A stretch of 64,000 bases of DNA from an uncultured Myxococcales bacterium (GTDB taxonomy: Bacteria > Myxococcota_A > UBA9042). The position numbers and the translations under genes were made by a program. Under the pieces are notes generated by a model. The model was not told where the DNA came from. It did not search any database and was given only the letters and a program-made list of their open reading frames with translations. Location: the NCBI GenBank assembly GCA_903840165.1, contig CAIMEY010000047.1, positions 1 through 64,000 on the forward strand, given 5' to 3'. This document shows positions 17,801 to 32,815 of the stretch, piece by piece (position 1 is the stretch's first letter; every line of letters starts with the position of its first letter).

Positions 17801-19798
17801 GATTCCGGCGTGACGACCGTGGCCAAGCACAATGGCTTGGTCGTGGGCGTGGACTCGACGCGTATCGTGGTCAAGCGCGACTTGGAAGCCGATGATCCGA
17901 CTGCAAGTACGGATATTTACAAGCTGATCAAGTACACGCGGAGCAATCAGAGCACCTGCGTCAACCAAAGGCCGATCGTGCGCCGTGGCGACCACATCAC
18001 CGAAGGCGATGTGATTGCAGACGGTCCCGCGACCGACCGTGGTGAACTGGCCTTGGGTCGCAACGTGGTTGTCGCCTTTATGCCTTGGGGCGGTTACAAC
18101 TACGAAGACTCGATTCTGATTAGCGAAAAGGTCATCAAGGAAGACTTGTTCACCTCGATTCACATTGAGGAGTTCGAGTGCATCGCCCGCGATACCAAGC
18201 TCGGCAAAGAGGACATCACCCGCGACATTCCCAATGTTAGCGAGGAAGCCCTTAAAGACATTGACGTTTCGGGTATCATTCGCATCGGTGCGGAAGTCAA
18301 AACCGGCGACATCCTCGCTGGCAAGATTACGCCCAAGGGCGAGACGCAGCTGAGCCCGGAAGAGAAGTTGCTCCGCGCAATCTTTGGTGAAAAGGCCGGC
18401 GACGTCCGCGATACCTCCCTGCGCGTGCCGCCGGGCGTGGTCGGTACGGTCATCGGCGCCAAGGTGTTTACCCGCAAGTCCGAACCGAAGGATGAGCGCA
18501 CCTTGGAAATCGAAGAGGACGAAAAGTCCAGCTTGCTCAAGGACATGGGCGACGAGGTTCAGATCCTCGCCGGTTCCACCTTTGACAAGTGCCGCCGCAT
18601 CCTGCTGGGCCACAAGACCGCCAACAAGGTCGTCAATGACCAGGGCGAAGTGGTGTTGGCCAAGGGTACGGACCTGAGCGATGATGTGCTTTCGAGCCTG
18701 CCGAACCGCGTCTATGATGATGGAGATCGCTTTAAAGTTCCCGCAGTTTGGCGTGACCTGCGCGTGGCGGACAAGGACCTGTCGGCGCAATTGGCGACGG
18801 CCCTGGACCACCTCGAAGACAGCGCCAACGAGACGCGGTTCTACTTTGAGGAGAAGATCAAGCGCTTTGTGCGCGGCGACGAGTTGCCGCCGGGCGTCAT
18901 CAAGATGGTCAAGGTCTACGTCGCCATCAAGCGCAAGCTGCAAGTCGGCGATAAGATGGCGGGTCGTCACGGTAACAAGGGTGTGGTCAGCCGCATTCTG
19001 CCCGAAGAGGACATGCCGTACTTGCCCGATGGTCGGCCGGTCGATGTGGTGCTCAATCCGCTCGGTGTGCCTAGCCGTATGAATATCGGCCAGATTCTTG
19101 AGACCCACTTGGGCTGGGCAGCGCGCTGCTTGGGCCTCAAGCTCAAGGAAGCACTGGAAAATGGCGACAGCAGCGCTCTTTTGCGCAAGGCTGTTAAGTT
19201 CGTGTTCCAGGCGGCCGAGGTGGATCAGTTCATCGACAAACTGACCGACGAAGAAATGGTGCGCTTTGTGCAAGACAACGAGGAAGGAATTCGCTTGGCA
19301 TCGCCAGTGTTTGACGGCGCTACCGAGGACGAAATCCGCGAGTTGTTGGCGCGTGCGGGCGTAGAAACCGGCGGCAAGACCATCTTGTTCGACGGTCGCA
19401 ACGGCGAAGCGTTTGACCAGAAAGTGACGGTCGGCGTGATGTACGTCCTCAAGCTTCACCACTTGGTCGACGACAAGATCCACGCGCGTTCGATTGGACC
19501 GTACAGCCTGGTCACCCAGCAACCGCTTGGCGGCAAAGCGCAATTCGGTGGTCAGCGCTTGGGCGAAATGGAAGTGTGGGCGATGCAGGCCTACGGCGCG
19601 GCGTACGCGTTGCAGGAGTTCCTCACCGTCAAGTCCGACGACGTGATCGGCCGCACGCGGATGTACGAGAGCATCGTCCGCGGTGAAGGCAAGCTCGAGC
19701 CGGGCCTGCCGGAATCCTTTAACGTGTTGCTCAAGGAATTGAAGGCGTTGGCGCTCGATGTCGAACTCCTCGACAAGGATGGCCAAGCGATTCCGTAA
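14897..19798 (+). CDS. rpoB: RNA polymerase beta subunit with large insertion
   Basis: RpoB is the catalytic beta subunit of RNA polymerase. From the ATG at 14897 (AAGGAG 10 nt upstream) it has 1633 residues, about 290 more than E. coli. The conserved body is complete: [24 protein letters not shown], the rifampicin region [19 protein letters not shown] from residue 764, [31 protein letters not shown] and the C-terminal [11 protein letters not shown]. Between [13 protein letters not shown] (ends residue 432) and [14 protein letters not shown] (from 675) there is an insertion of roughly 240 residues, where most bacteria have under 20. Within it the motif xIxVxGxxxLRxRLxL occurs twice (597-613 and 649-666). 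Rifampicin-site residues D516, H526 and S531 (E. coli numbering) appear wild type. Confidence 0.98.
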   Translation: MARTAMDLRVRKSFSRINRVVKVPDLIHVQRQSYDKFLQRTVPPAQRENVGLQAIFSSVFPIQDFNKTASLEFVSYHLEEPKYDVTECRARGMTFASPIKVLIRLVVFDVSETGIQTIRDVKEQEVYFGEIPLMTDAGTFIINGSERVIVSQLHRSPGVLFEHDKGKTHASGKRIYSSRVIPYRGSWLDFEFDHKDTLYVRIDRRRKMYATVLLRALGYTVEDLLNYYYDVETIRLAPGPDDSLKAYRALSFDLLEGQRTTDDIMHPTTGQLLLHRNRKFTQRVIKIMRDTGMTELEMPVEQIDGKVVAVDVVDEETGEVLFEANRVLTPADVDTLVEHKIYQFDVLYIDRLNVGPFLRDTLAKDIDDVTKRKRQPTTEQAIEDIYHHLRPGDPPSANQARNYFNNLFFNEQRYDLSDVGRMKVEYKFARRKALMALKKQGLVRLETVSMRRDRSFDLTSPGSDYRTWKLEFSLFHAGHKQKTFLVKLDAKSFPDMKRVSPADLASHLAGVFSVADLQRPGDVKQADWQIGFVVRSAKGEEKRVSWKVDNKAFANPAQALPSELATALQAAWKDQSFIAVELDGASELVVRPTESGAEIAVEGSELLRQRLDLPSGVFGLEMRVSTGLLTVAVSDQRTVLIMPVRGNRQVSIRVDGNEELRNRLGLAPVAPCYTLTRSDILRTIAYLLSLKNGRPGYNIDDIDHLGNRRVRAVGELMENQCRVGLVRMERAIKEKMSIAPDIETSMPHELINAKPMSAVVREYFGSSQLSQFMDQTNPLSEVTHKRRLSALGPGGLTRDRAGFEVRDVHPTHYGRICPIETPEGPNIGLIASLATYARVNEYGFIETPYREVKDGVPQENYEYYSALEEEEHVICQANAKVDEVGHLVGELLDARSSGEFKQVTPKEVELMDVSPNQLVSVAASLIPFLENDDANRALMGSNMQRQAVPLLRTTSPLIGTALERTVAADSGVTTVAKHNGLVVGVDSTRIVVKRDLEADDPTASTDIYKLIKYTRSNQSTCVNQRPIVRRGDHITEGDVIADGPATDRGELALGRNVVVAFMPWGGYNYEDSILISEKVIKEDLFTSIHIEEFECIARDTKLGKEDITRDIPNVSEEALKDIDVSGIIRIGAEVKTGDILAGKITPKGETQLSPEEKLLRAIFGEKAGDVRDTSLRVPPGVVGTVIGAKVFTRKSEPKDERTLEIEEDEKSSLLKDMGDEVQILAGSTFDKCRRILLGHKTANKVVNDQGEVVLAKGTDLSDDVLSSLPNRVYDDGDRFKVPAVWRDLRVADKDLSAQLATALDHLEDSANETRFYFEEKIKRFVRGDELPPGVIKMVKVYVAIKRKLQVGDKMAGRHGNKGVVSRILPEEDMPYLPDGRPVDVVLNPLGVPSRMNIGQILETHLGWAARCLGLKLKEALENGDSSALLRKAVKFVFQAAEVDQFIDKLTDEEMVRFVQDNEEGIRLASPVFDGATEDEIRELLARAGVETGGKTILFDGRNGEAFDQKVTVGVMYVLKLHHLVDDKIHARSIGPYSLVTQQPLGGKAQFGGQRLGEMEVWAMQAYGAAYALQEFLTVKSDDVIGRTRMYESIVRGEGKLEPGLPESFNVLLKELKALALDVELLDKDGQAIP

Positions 19799-19811
19799 GC
19801 CCAAAGGAACC

Positions 19812-19848
19812 GGCGTCGGGGCCCCTCTGCGGGGTGGGTCCTGACGCC
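19812..19848 (+). other. GC-rich hairpin between rpoB and rpoC
   Basis: ggcgtc (19812-19817) pairs with gacgcc (19843-19848), with an inner gcccc/gggg stem around tctgc. There is no T-tract. It probably tunes or processes the rpoBC message rather than ending it. Confidence 0.45.
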
Positions 19849-19922
19849 TGCGACAATCATGGGGCCCGGTGGCGAACCAGGCCGAACACGACTCTTAGTG
19901 AGATTGCAAGGAAGGCAAAACC

Positions 19923-24461
<4,539 letters not shown>

Positions 24462-24486
24462 GCGGCCCGTCGCGACAGAGAGACAG

Positions 24487-24535
24487 AACAACACACCCAG
24501 TCCACAGATTCTGTCGGGCTGGGTGTGTTGTTTTT
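24487..24535 (+). terminator. rho-independent terminator of the rpoBC operon
   Basis: aacaacacacccag (24487-24500) and ctgggtgtgttgtt (24519-24532) form a perfect 14-bp stem, and the downstream arm runs into ttttt. It lies 25 bp after the rpoC stop, between two convergent genes. The mirrored A-rich arm means it could also stop transcription from the SDR gene on the other strand. Confidence 0.9.
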
Positions 24536-24578
24536 GGCGGCTGCTCAGCGCGCGGAGTTCACCGAGCTTGCGTGGGAA

Positions 24579-25313
24579 CTATCGATTCATATTGGCGAAC
24601 ATCTGGTCAAGCTGAGCACGCGAAGCCCCACGGCTGATCTCCGAGAAACCAAAGCCGAACTCGAGTTCGCCCTTTTCCAGCTGCGCAAAGGCGTGGTCTG
24701 CGAACTCATCGAGCGGCGTGCCCTGGTCGTGCAGCCCCTTGCCACCGAGGTCCGTGTTCACCATCGGCGGGACCAGTTCGATGACGGCAATCGATGTCGT
24801 CTTGAGCTGGTGGCGCAGGCTGAGCGTGAAGGAATGCAGGGCCGCCTTGGTCGCGCAGTAGGTCGGCATGGCGGCTAGGGGCGAAAAAGCCAATCCAGAC
24901 GTGATGTTGACGATGGCCGCCGCGGGCTTTTGGCGCAGGTGGGGCACAAAGAGCATCGACAAATGCATCGGCGCGGCGAGGTTGGTGGCCAATTCGGCCT
25001 CGTGGCGCTGCCAGTCCTGAGGTTCGAGCAAGGACGGAAAACGATTCTGAATTCCGGCGTTGTTGATGACCACGTTGAGGGTGGGGAAGGCCTCGGTCAC
25101 GGTCTTGACCAGGGAAAGCCGCTCGGCCGGCACCGATACGTCGCACTGGACCGTGTGCAGTTCGGGGCAAAGCTGTTTGGCTACAAGCAGTTGATCGGCC
25201 CTTCGGCCACAAATGATGACTTGACTGCCGGCGTTGGCAAAGCGCCGCGCCAGGGCCCAGCCAATGCCGCTAGCGCCGCCGGTGATGAGTACGGTATTAC
25301 CGTGGGTATTCAT
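24579..25313 (-). CDS. short-chain dehydrogenase/reductase (DltE-like)
   Basis: This is an NAD(P)-dependent oxidoreductase of the classical SDR family, 244 residues. Visible features are the cofactor motif TGGASGIG, the core motif NNAG, a catalytic serine in NITSGLAF and YCATKAALHSF (YxxxK). The GGRRADQ-type region after the second strand has basic residues, suggesting NADP use. The substrate is unknown; the closest type I know is DltE-like reductases. AAGGAA lies just before the ATG. It converges on rpoC. Confidence 0.92.
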   Translation of the reverse strand: MNTHGNTVLITGGASGIGWALARRFANAGSQVIICGRRADQLLVAKQLCPELHTVQCDVSVPAERLSLVKTVTEAFPTLNVVINNAGIQNRFPSLLEPQDWQRHEAELATNLAAPMHLSMLFVPHLRQKPAAAIVNITSGLAFSPLAAMPTYCATKAALHSFTLSLRHQLKTTSIAVIELVPPMVNTDLGGKGLHDQGTPLDEFADHAFAQLEKGELEFGFGFSEISRGASRAQLDQMFANMNR

Positions 25314-25443
25314 AGAGATTCCTTGGTGGAGAAGGCTTGGGGCCCGCCGTCCAACGGTGCGGTTGGGGCAGGGCGGTCAACATGCCGTAGGCCACAGGTG
25401 GCGTCAAGGTCGGGTGTGGGACGCAGAGATCGAAGGGCTACGT

Positions 25444-25462
25444 AACCTCTTGTGAAGAGGTT
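25444..25462. repeat. inverted repeat upstream of the SDR gene
   Basis: aacctctt-gtg-aagaggtt is a perfect 8-bp inverted repeat with a 3-base spacer. It lies about 130 bp upstream of the SDR start and just past the end of the helicase pseudogene. It may be an operator for the SDR gene or the remnant terminator of the pseudogene. Confidence 0.45.
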
Positions 25463-25489
25463 GAATTCCCCTCTCGCTTGCGCCGCCAC

Positions 25490-28400
25490 CTAGGAATTTC
25501 CGCTCGACTCATCGACCGTCCACCGCTGGTCGCGCAGGATGCTTGGGCCCCTTTGCAGCAGCAGAGGCAGAGCCGCTTCGATGGTCGAGATAGTTTTGCC
25601 AGTCAACGACTTACAGCCCAGCTCCCGAGCCGATTCGCGTACCAGTTCCCCTTGGGCGATGGACAGGGCCCGCCTCAGCACCCAAGCGGCGACATTGGCG
25701 ATTTCCTCGGGCGGGACTTCATCTAGGCGGCGAGGGTCGGTGGCGTCCACGTAGCGAAACCCGCGCCACTGCTGGGGATTCGCGCCCTGTCGCCATAGAT
25801 GATCGCCTTGGCGCACAGGCCGCAACTCGGGGCGTAACATGCTGATTGTACCCAGGATTTGATCGGCGATGCTGCGCCCCGTGCGAGCAAAGCCCCACTG
25901 GGCCGCGATGGTCCGTGTCACGGCGTCGATGTGGACGGCAGCCAAGGTGTCGACCATTTATGCAACAAAATCAGCCAATTGCGGTTGGTGCTGCACCAGC
26001 AAGAAATCGTCGCGGTCCATGGAAATGCCTAAGTTCGACAACAGCCTGTGCTTCTGCGGGGTTGGTTTGCATGCGCCGCGGTTGTAGAAGCCACGCACCT
26101 GCACCAATTTCACGCCGAGCTCAGGCACTTGTTCGGCGGCCGAAGCAAAGGTGTGCAGGCGATTGCCGTAGTAGTACCAGTTGGAAAACGCGATCAAGGA
26201 CTCGTGTTTACTGCGATAATGCCACTTGAGCAGCAGTTCCCGCACCCGCGCGGCCACCAGTTCGCCCAGGATGCTTTCGGGATCGACCACCGATTCTTCG
26301 TCCAGCGGCACCTCGTCGCCCTGGTCGCTGCGGTCGAAAAAATGCTCGTCGGCGGAAGCTGTTTGCTATCACCCATCACAATGACCTGCTGGCCGCGGGC
26401 AATGGCCCCCACCGCTTCCCAGGGCGGGATTGGGCTCGCCTCATCAAACACCACGACATCAAAGGCATCCAGGCTTGGATCGAGGTAATGGGCCACGGAA
26501 AGGGGACTCATCAGCACACACGGCTTGAGGCGGCGCAGCGTCGTTGGAAAACGGGTGAATAACTGACGAATCGGCAGATGACTGCGCCTTAGCTTGAGCT
26601 GTCGCATCACAAGACCCATCTCGTTGCCCGGCGCCATCGCTTCCGGTGCGCGCTGAGCAACGCGGGCCACGACTTCCTGGCGGGCCAGGGCCAGAGACTG
26701 CTTGTCCAGATTGCGGAATTCGGCGATTTGCCGCTGATGGCTGTAGCAGCGAAACTGCCGCAGCCGCGGTTCTGTGGCCAGACGACGTTCCCACCACTGC
26801 TCGCGCAGGCTGCGGGCAAGAACATCTCGAAGTTGCTCGGCTTTGATGGCCCGCGTCTCCAAGGAATGCCACAGCGGCGTCAGCGACAAGGGCAACAACT
26901 GCTCCCTCAAGGGCATCAAGGCGCACCAGGGACGCAGTTGCGGCGAGCTCACCTGCCAAATGTCAATGATAGCAAGGATTTTTCCGGATTGGCAGACCTG
27001 AGGATCAGCCAAGGGAGGCGTCAATGCCAGCAGGTCGTCCAGGCGAGACAGCGCCTCGCGGTAGGCCGGCAACGCTGCGATGGGGTCGCGCAGGGGAGGC
27101 TCCTGCGTCGTGGCAACCGTGCATAATGTGAGCATTTGCCTAGGGATAGGCCCGCACATGCTGACCTGTAGCCGCTCCGACTGCCGAGCCCAAGCCAGCA
27201 CGGGGCGCGCCGCAGCCCAGTCCGTTTCCGCCCCTTGCCACCAAGGCCCCAGGCCTAGGTCGGGGACGGGTTGTTGGAGCGACTCCCTTTGGCTGTGAAC
27301 CCAGGCTGCATCATCCAACACCTCGGAAAGTTTAGCATTATCTGGCAAGGGACTCAGAGCCAGCCGCCGCAGTTGCCGTCGAGTTCCCCACTGCATCCAC
27401 CACGCAATCACCACAAACGCCGAACGCCAGCGGGCCAAGCGCCCCTGCCACGGGCCCAGCCGATGGCTTAGCAGGGCAGGGCGCTGCGACTGCAATAAGG
27501 CCTTGCGACGATTGGCGAATTGGTCGCCACGATCGACCAGCGCGTCGATTTGCGTCAGCCGCGGCACCAGACCCTCTGGGGCTAAGAGAGCCTCGGGCGG
27601 CGAGGGCGTTTCCAGCACAAGATGGGCCGCCGTGATCAGTATCTCGATGGTGTTTCATTATCTAAACCAAGGCTTTGCGCGACGCTCTTTTGCAAGAGCA
27701 CCAAGCTCTTCGCCGCCAGCTCGGCGACTGTCACATCTGCTTGCACCTGCCGCTGCCAGGCCGGTTGCCAATCGCCCGCGCCGACGTGTCACCAGGGGTG
27801 CAAGTGGATGTCGCCCTCCTCGCCCAAGTGATCGCAGATTTTGGCAACAATTGCCTGGCTTTGCGCGATCTGTAGGCTGGTCCATGTCGCCATGTCGATG
27901 CCGGCAGGTCTAGGCGAGGCACCTCGGCAAAGGCAAGGAGGCAAGCCAGCACACGGCGCGTCGAGCCGGCAAACGGCGACGGATCGTCAAGTAATAGCGC
28001 GTACTGATTGAGGTCTTGCCGGGATTGCTGCAGGGGCAAGGCGTGATCCGCCCAGGACGGGCCACGGTGCTGCCGGAACACCTCCAAGGCGTCGCGCAAC
28101 TGAGCCGCGACGGCCAGCTTGCTGGCCTGATTGGTGTGCAATTCCAAGCAGAAAGGGCCTAGGCCCACCCACTGCAGTCGCGATTTGACGACTTCGAGCG
28201 CGGCCAGCTTTTGCGAGACGAAGCGCACGCTGCGCCCACGACCCAGCAACTGCCCGATGATATTGGCAATTATCTGCGATATGCCGGTACCCGGCGGACT
28301 TTGCAACACAAAGGAGGAGCCCGCCTCTGCGGCATGAATGGCTGCCATTTGGCTGGGATCGGCGTCGACGACGCGCAGCACATCGCTATTGGCCATCGCC

Positions 28401-30330
28401 CGTCATCTGGTGGCGAACCACTGGATTTTGCAGGAGGACAGCCTGTTTGGCCTGCAAGTCGAGCCACATCAGGAACTTCTGGAAAGAGAACACGCCGAGT
28501 TGGGCTAGGTCCAGCACCTGCCAGCGCGGCTGATTGGCAACTAGCACCTTGAAATCGTGCATGATTGTGCGAATATCGACACGGCTTTCATCCTCCGGTA
28601 GGGCGTACAGGCCACCGACTTGGAGCGCGAAGTCGACCTCAAGCTTCTTGAGCAAAGTCACGTTGATGCGCGCCTCTTCTTGCGCTCGCCTCAGCTGCCA
28701 AGTCCCCGGCGCGCTACCGCGGCTGAGCTGCACCGGCAGCAAAATCAAAGGAGAAAAGCGCGGTTGGGTGCTAGTCGGCGTTACAAACCACTGCAGCAGG
28801 CCCAGGGTGATATGCAGCAGGATGGCGCCCGATTCCTCAAAGGAAGAGCGGCTTTGGCGCCACATTTCCGCCAGCACCTTGTCATGTTCCGCGGCGGTCA
28901 GAGCCTTGTGCAGCAGCCCCTGGCGCCGGTGTACTTGGGCCAGCGGGCGCAGTTGATAGGGCGATGGGTCCGCCGGGGCGTCCACGGGCGGCTGCAGGTT
29001 GCGGGACGATAACTTCGCCTGAATGTGCAGGATTCCATCGCTGGCTAGGGTGTCCTCCAGGGCAGCGCAATCGACGTCCGCCAGCCCTCAGTTGGTCTTG
29101 GTGTCGCGGTAGTTGATAAGGCGGTTGCGCAGCGACAAGTCCAATAGTTTTGCACCCCCAACGGTCGATGCGCGTCGGTTCGGCTTGGGGAAGTGGCGTT
29201 GGCGGTGGCGCGAACGAGGAGGACAGAGACTGCTGGCTGGCTGGAACATCCTGGTTTTTCAGGACAAGTGGCGTAATAGTGTGGTCGCGGGCGCATCCCG
29301 AGTCGACGGCGACGTGAAAGGAACCGTCATCTCGCACATAGTCTAGCGGCGTTTTGAAAGCAATATCAAATGGTTCTGCCCCTATGGCCGGCGTAATGTC
29401 GACCACCAGCGCTAGGTCCAGTTCGATGCGTTTGCGCAGGGGCTTGGGGTCATCTAAGCCCGGCTCCTGCAAGGAGAAATCGGTCAGCCAGACGCCGGTC
29501 AGGGCGTAGTGATCGCTCAGGATGATCAGCGGATGGAGCCCACACCGCTGCAGCAGGGCGGCGAGCAACAGGCTCAAATCCAAACAGTTTGCAGCCCGCT
29601 CCTGCAAGACTTGTTCGTGCGTGCGGAGCTGCAGGCCATCGGTCGCGAAATTCGGAGGAATGGCTATATATTGGAAATCCCTGCGTTGTAGCGCGTGGTA
29701 AGCAGCCTGCACCAGCGCCGGCACCCGTTGCGGGTCCACCGCGGCGTAACCCAACAGGCTACCGTTGCCGGTACTTTGTTCCAGCCATTGGGCCATTTCA
29801 GCGGCGATGGGGGGCAATACCTCCGTATCGGGGCGCACATAGGCCGCCAGCAACTCCGGAAGGACCCGCAGTCCAGGCCAATGCAGGAGAGGCAGCAGGT
29901 CCACGGCAATCGGCGTCGATGCTTGGGCAATGCCTTGGGCGAACAGGGTAATTGTGATAACGCCGGGCCGCGGCTCGGTCAAGGCGGCCAGCAAATCGGC
30001 GTCTATTCACTCTGACACATGTGCAACGCCAGCGAATAGGGGCGACCCATGGTTGAAACCCTGGGCTCGCAATCAAGAAACCCGCCTTCGCGGGTTGGCT
30101 GCAATGATCTTGCAGATCGGTCAAACTGCATAGCTGCAAGGCCAGGGACCCTATGCGGTAGGTCGCGTCACAAGGGATGGATTCAATGCGACATTCATAG
30201 GGCGCAAACAAGGCCGGCGTCGCCGTTACCCGCAGCATCAGGTCCGTGTGCGGGGCCTTGCCGCTGTGGTCAATGGCCATGCTGCGCAGCAAAGGTACCT
30301 GATTTTGCTGCAGAGCTAGGCTCCGTGGGG
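25490..30330 (-). pseudogene. decayed DUF4011/SF1 helicase/DUF3320 gene
   Basis: One ancestral gene of the large DUF4011-AAA_11-AAA_12-DUF3320 helicase type can be read across seven segments in shifting frames. Segments in order: an N-terminal domain (VPLLRSMAIDHSG; then NCLDLSLLLAALLQRCGLHPL), DUF4011 (SLRNRLINYRDTKTN, FEESGAILLHITLGLLQW), AAA_11 Walker A region (SPPGTGISQIIANII, 28.3 kb), Walker B (VVVFDEASPIPPWEA), AAA_12 (WHYRSKHESLIAFSN) and DUF3320 (RTGRSIADQILGTI). Lesions: frame changes near 30.0 kb, 29155 (G-run), 28390, 27895, 27655 and 26340 (T-run), with in-frame stops at 29088-29090, 27789-27791 and 25958-25960. The Walker A lysine is isoleucine (28280-28282), and most of AAA_12 and the expected endonuclease-like region before DUF3320 are missing. 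Weakly related sequence may extend to 30589. It cannot be functional. Confidence 0.88.
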
Positions 30331-30711
30331 CAACAGGTCGACATCGAGTCCGCGCTTGGGGCATGGGTTGCCTTGGCGGCGGGGCATGGGCCGTCGAGGC
30401 GGTGATCACGGCGGGTGGCGTCGGGGTGGGCAAGCATGGCCAGCCAAGGAATTGGCGGGCTATCGTGGCGCCGCCCACCGCCAGCAGAACCTGACGGCCA
30501 CGGAGGGCCGTCCCGACCCGATCCGGACCGAAATGCGCCAACGTCAGCTCGCCGCAGCCCGAAACGGCAGCCATCACGCCATGCGCCAATGCATATGCCC
30601 CATTCCATCATGCAGATTGCCATGCCTTCCTGCATGTCCTAGCCTTGTTGGCAGCAACGCGGACCCCTGGACCGCTGGTAGTAAGGCTTTGGCCCCAATG
30701 GAGATGACACC

Positions 30712-31167
30712 ATGCAAATCCGCTTTTTAACACGTATTTTCCTTTCAGCTGGCCTCCTGGCTGGCGCAACGGCCGGGGCTGACCCGGCACCGGATCCGAG
30801 CCTGGAAGTCGAAGTCACTGGCGCTCACAACGCCCGTGGTCGCATCGGCTGCCTGTTGTTTCAGTCGGAAAAGGGTTTTCCCAAGGACGCCGGCCGAGCT
30901 CGTCAGCGCGTTTGGGTGGTGATTGACCCAGGCAAGTCCGCAATTTGTCAATTTAGATCCGTCCCCGTCGGCGACTACGCCGTGGCGGTCATGCATGACG
31001 AGAACGGCAACGGCGAACTCGACAGCAACTGGGTCGGCGCGCCCACAGAAGGCTACGGCTTCTCCAACAACGCAAAGGCAGGCACTTTTAGCCCGCCACC
31101 CTTCGATAAGGCACGCTTGCACTTGGCGACCAGCGCGCGCTGGCCCGTCCAGCTGGTCTACCCCTAG
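30712..31167 (+). CDS. exported DUF2141 family protein
   Basis: The 151-residue product starts with a clear signal peptide (IFLSAGLLAGATAGADP, cleavage near residue 24). It continues with the DUF2141 pattern: GRIGCLLFQSEKGFPKD, GDYAVAVMHDENGNGELDSNWVGAPTEGYGFSNN. The family is periplasmic or outer-surface and of unknown function. The gene lies 14 bp before a small membrane-protein gene, so the two are probably co-expressed. No promoter was recognised upstream. Confidence 0.88.
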   Translation: MQIRFLTRIFLSAGLLAGATAGADPAPDPSLEVEVTGAHNARGRIGCLLFQSEKGFPKDAGRARQRVWVVIDPGKSAICQFRSVPVGDYAVAVMHDENGNGELDSNWVGAPTEGYGFSNNAKAGTFSPPPFDKARLHLATSARWPVQLVYP

Positions 31168-31180
31168 GACGGAGGATGTC

Positions 31181-31735
31181 ATGAAACCCATTGCCCTATT
31201 TGGCGCAGTGGCCACCGTGGCACTGGCTTCGGCCCTATGCCTCATCGCGCCGCCGCCGCCCTTTCTGCCGGTCTTGGTTCACCGCGGCTTGCACTTGCTC
31301 GGCATGGTGCTTTTGCTGGGCAATTCCATCAGTGGCGCAGCGTGGCTCGCTCAGGCGGACGCGAGTAAGTCATTGACCCAGCTGCATTTCTCTCTCAAGA
31401 GCATCAACCGGCTGGACGTGTGGATGACGGCCCCCGCCGCGGTGCTGATCGTGGTCAACGGCGCGGCTTTGGCGGTCTTGCATGGGGGCGTGCTGAAGCC
31501 ACGGTGGCTGCAACTGGGCGTGGGCCTGTTTGTCGGCGCTGGGCTTCTGTGGGGTGCTGTGCTGGTGCCCATGCAGATCGGGCTGGAAAAGGCTTGCAGG
31601 CAGGCGTTGTTGCATGGAGATAGCACCCCTCCCGCGCTGCTGAGGAGACGCTTGGTGCGCTACTTTGTTTCCGGCGGCGTGGTCGGCACATTGCTCATCG
31701 CGGCCCTGTGGGTGATGGTGCTCAAACCCCTATAG
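31181..31735 (+). CDS. integral membrane protein (DUF2269-like)
   Basis: From the ATG at 31181, preceded by GGAGG, this is a 184-residue protein with four or five hydrophobic helices. A His-bearing segment VLVHRGLHLLGMVLLLGN near the start resembles DUF2269-type membrane proteins. Assignment to that family is from memory and tentative. The frame is open further upstream, overlapping the DUF2141 gene, but that part is not coding. It converges closely on the LysR gene. Confidence 0.75.
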   Translation: MKPIALFGAVATVALASALCLIAPPPPFLPVLVHRGLHLLGMVLLLGNSISGAAWLAQADASKSLTQLHFSLKSINRLDVWMTAPAAVLIVVNGAALAVLHGGVLKPRWLQLGVGLFVGAGLLWGAVLVPMQIGLEKACRQALLHGDSTPPALLRRRLVRYFVSGGVVGTLLIAALWVMVLKPL

Positions 31736-31750
31736 CGGTGGCCCTTTGGG

Positions 31751-32680
31751 CTACTCGGTTCGCGCGGCATCGGCGGTTGGGTCATCCAAGTAGATGGCGG
31801 CTTGTTCGTGCAGGAATCGCCACACAGCGCGCACGCGTGGCACGTCGACCAGGGCGGAATGGGCCACCAGCCACACGCCACAGGCCAGGGCCGCGTCATC
31901 CGTGGGGAGCTTGATCAGCGGCGAACTAGAGGTCAGATTGCGCTGTCGGATCAGGGCATTGGGCAGAATCCCCGCGCCCAGACCGGCAGCAACCGCCGCC
32001 ACCATCGCGTCGATCCGGTTGGTGCGCAAGACGACATGGGCATCAGGCACAACATGGCGAAACCAAGGAGCTGTATCGGCGCCGACGCTCTCATCCCAGT
32101 CCACCCACGGCAAAGCGCTCAGGGTCCGGCCGTACTGCGCCAGCAGCCGCGGATGCACCCAGACCCCTTGGCTCAGCACAGCCACCTTGCGGGCCACCAA
32201 GTCGCCCGTGCGCGGCCGCACCAATCGCAGGGCCAAATCCGCCTCGCGCCGAGCTAGGTTGGCCAACTGTTGACTAGCGACGAGTTCTAGCACCAGCCCC
32301 GGGTACTGGGCCAGCAGCAAAGGCAGGAGCGGAACCAGGAATTCGCTGTCGATTCCATCGGGTACGGCCAGTCTCACCACGCCCTCGACGCCTTCATCCG
32401 CCGCTTGTACCTCACGGACAAAGGCCGCCGCCTCGGCTTCGGCGCGCTCGGCCATCGGCAATACGCGTTCAGCAAGGCTCGTGGGGGCCAGCCCGCCGGG
32501 GATGCGGTCGAACAGCCGCGCCTGCAAGCCACGTTCGAGCGCCGCCAACCGCCGGGATGCCGTCGATTGGTCGAGCCCCAGGGACTTGCCCGCACCCGTC
32601 AGCGAGCGCGCGCGGTAAGCCGCTAGAAATAATTGTAAATCGTCCCAGTTCAGTGCGTTTGGAACCAAGCGAGTACCCAT
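31751..32680 (-). CDS. LysR-family transcriptional regulator
   Basis: This 309-residue LysR-type regulator has the N-terminal winged helix-turn-helix (LNWDDLQLFLAAYRARSLTGAGKSLGLDQSTASRRLAALE) and the periplasmic-binding-like effector domain after residue 95. The ATG at 32680 has GGAGG four bases upstream, so the longer frame to 32761 is rejected. It is divergent from an NAD(P)H oxidoreductase gene 135 bp away, the usual layout for a LysR protein and its target. The inducer is unknown. Confidence 0.94.
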   Translation of the reverse strand: MGTRLVPNALNWDDLQLFLAAYRARSLTGAGKSLGLDQSTASRRLAALERGLQARLFDRIPGGLAPTSLAERVLPMAERAEAEAAAFVREVQAADEGVEGVVRLAVPDGIDSEFLVPLLPLLLAQYPGLVLELVASQQLANLARREADLALRLVRPRTGDLVARKVAVLSQGVWVHPRLLAQYGRTLSALPWVDWDESVGADTAPWFRHVVPDAHVVLRTNRIDAMVAAVAAGLGAGILPNALIRQRNLTSSSPLIKLPTDDAALACGVWLVAHSALVDVPRVRAVWRFLHEQAAIYLDDPTADAARTE

Positions 32681-32706
32681 GCATCCTCCGGCGGCCGTGC
32701 AGCGAC

Positions 32707-32761
32707 ATGCGCCAGCGCATAGCAAGTATGTACGCTTTGGCATTTCCATGCAAGCAGGCAT
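32707..32761. promoter_or_regulatory. two identical dyads, candidate LysR operators
   Basis: ATGC-N6-GCAT occurs twice in the divergent intergenic region: ATGCGCCAGCGCAT at 32707-32720 and ATGCAAGCAGGCAT at 32748-32761. The second is part of a longer CCATGC/GCATGG repeat. Their starts are 41 bp apart, close to four helical turns, as expected for a tetrameric LysR protein. The dyads are T-N10-A rather than the textbook T-N11-A. Confidence 0.6.
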
Positions 32762-32815
32762 GGGTTAAGATGACCCTCGATGACAGCGGCCCGGCTTGGG
32801 CTGCCAGGAGCCACC

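Noticed and set aside
16574..19804. Open 1076-codon frame on the minus strand opposite rpoB
   Set aside because: It is antisense to a highly conserved gene, has His/Arg/Ala-rich composition without family motifs, and arises from the codon bias of rpoB.
26194..30589. Treating the minus-strand frames in this region as five or six separate genes
   Set aside because: Their products are successive domains of one known protein architecture in the right order, with lesions at the junctions, so a single pseudogene explains them better.
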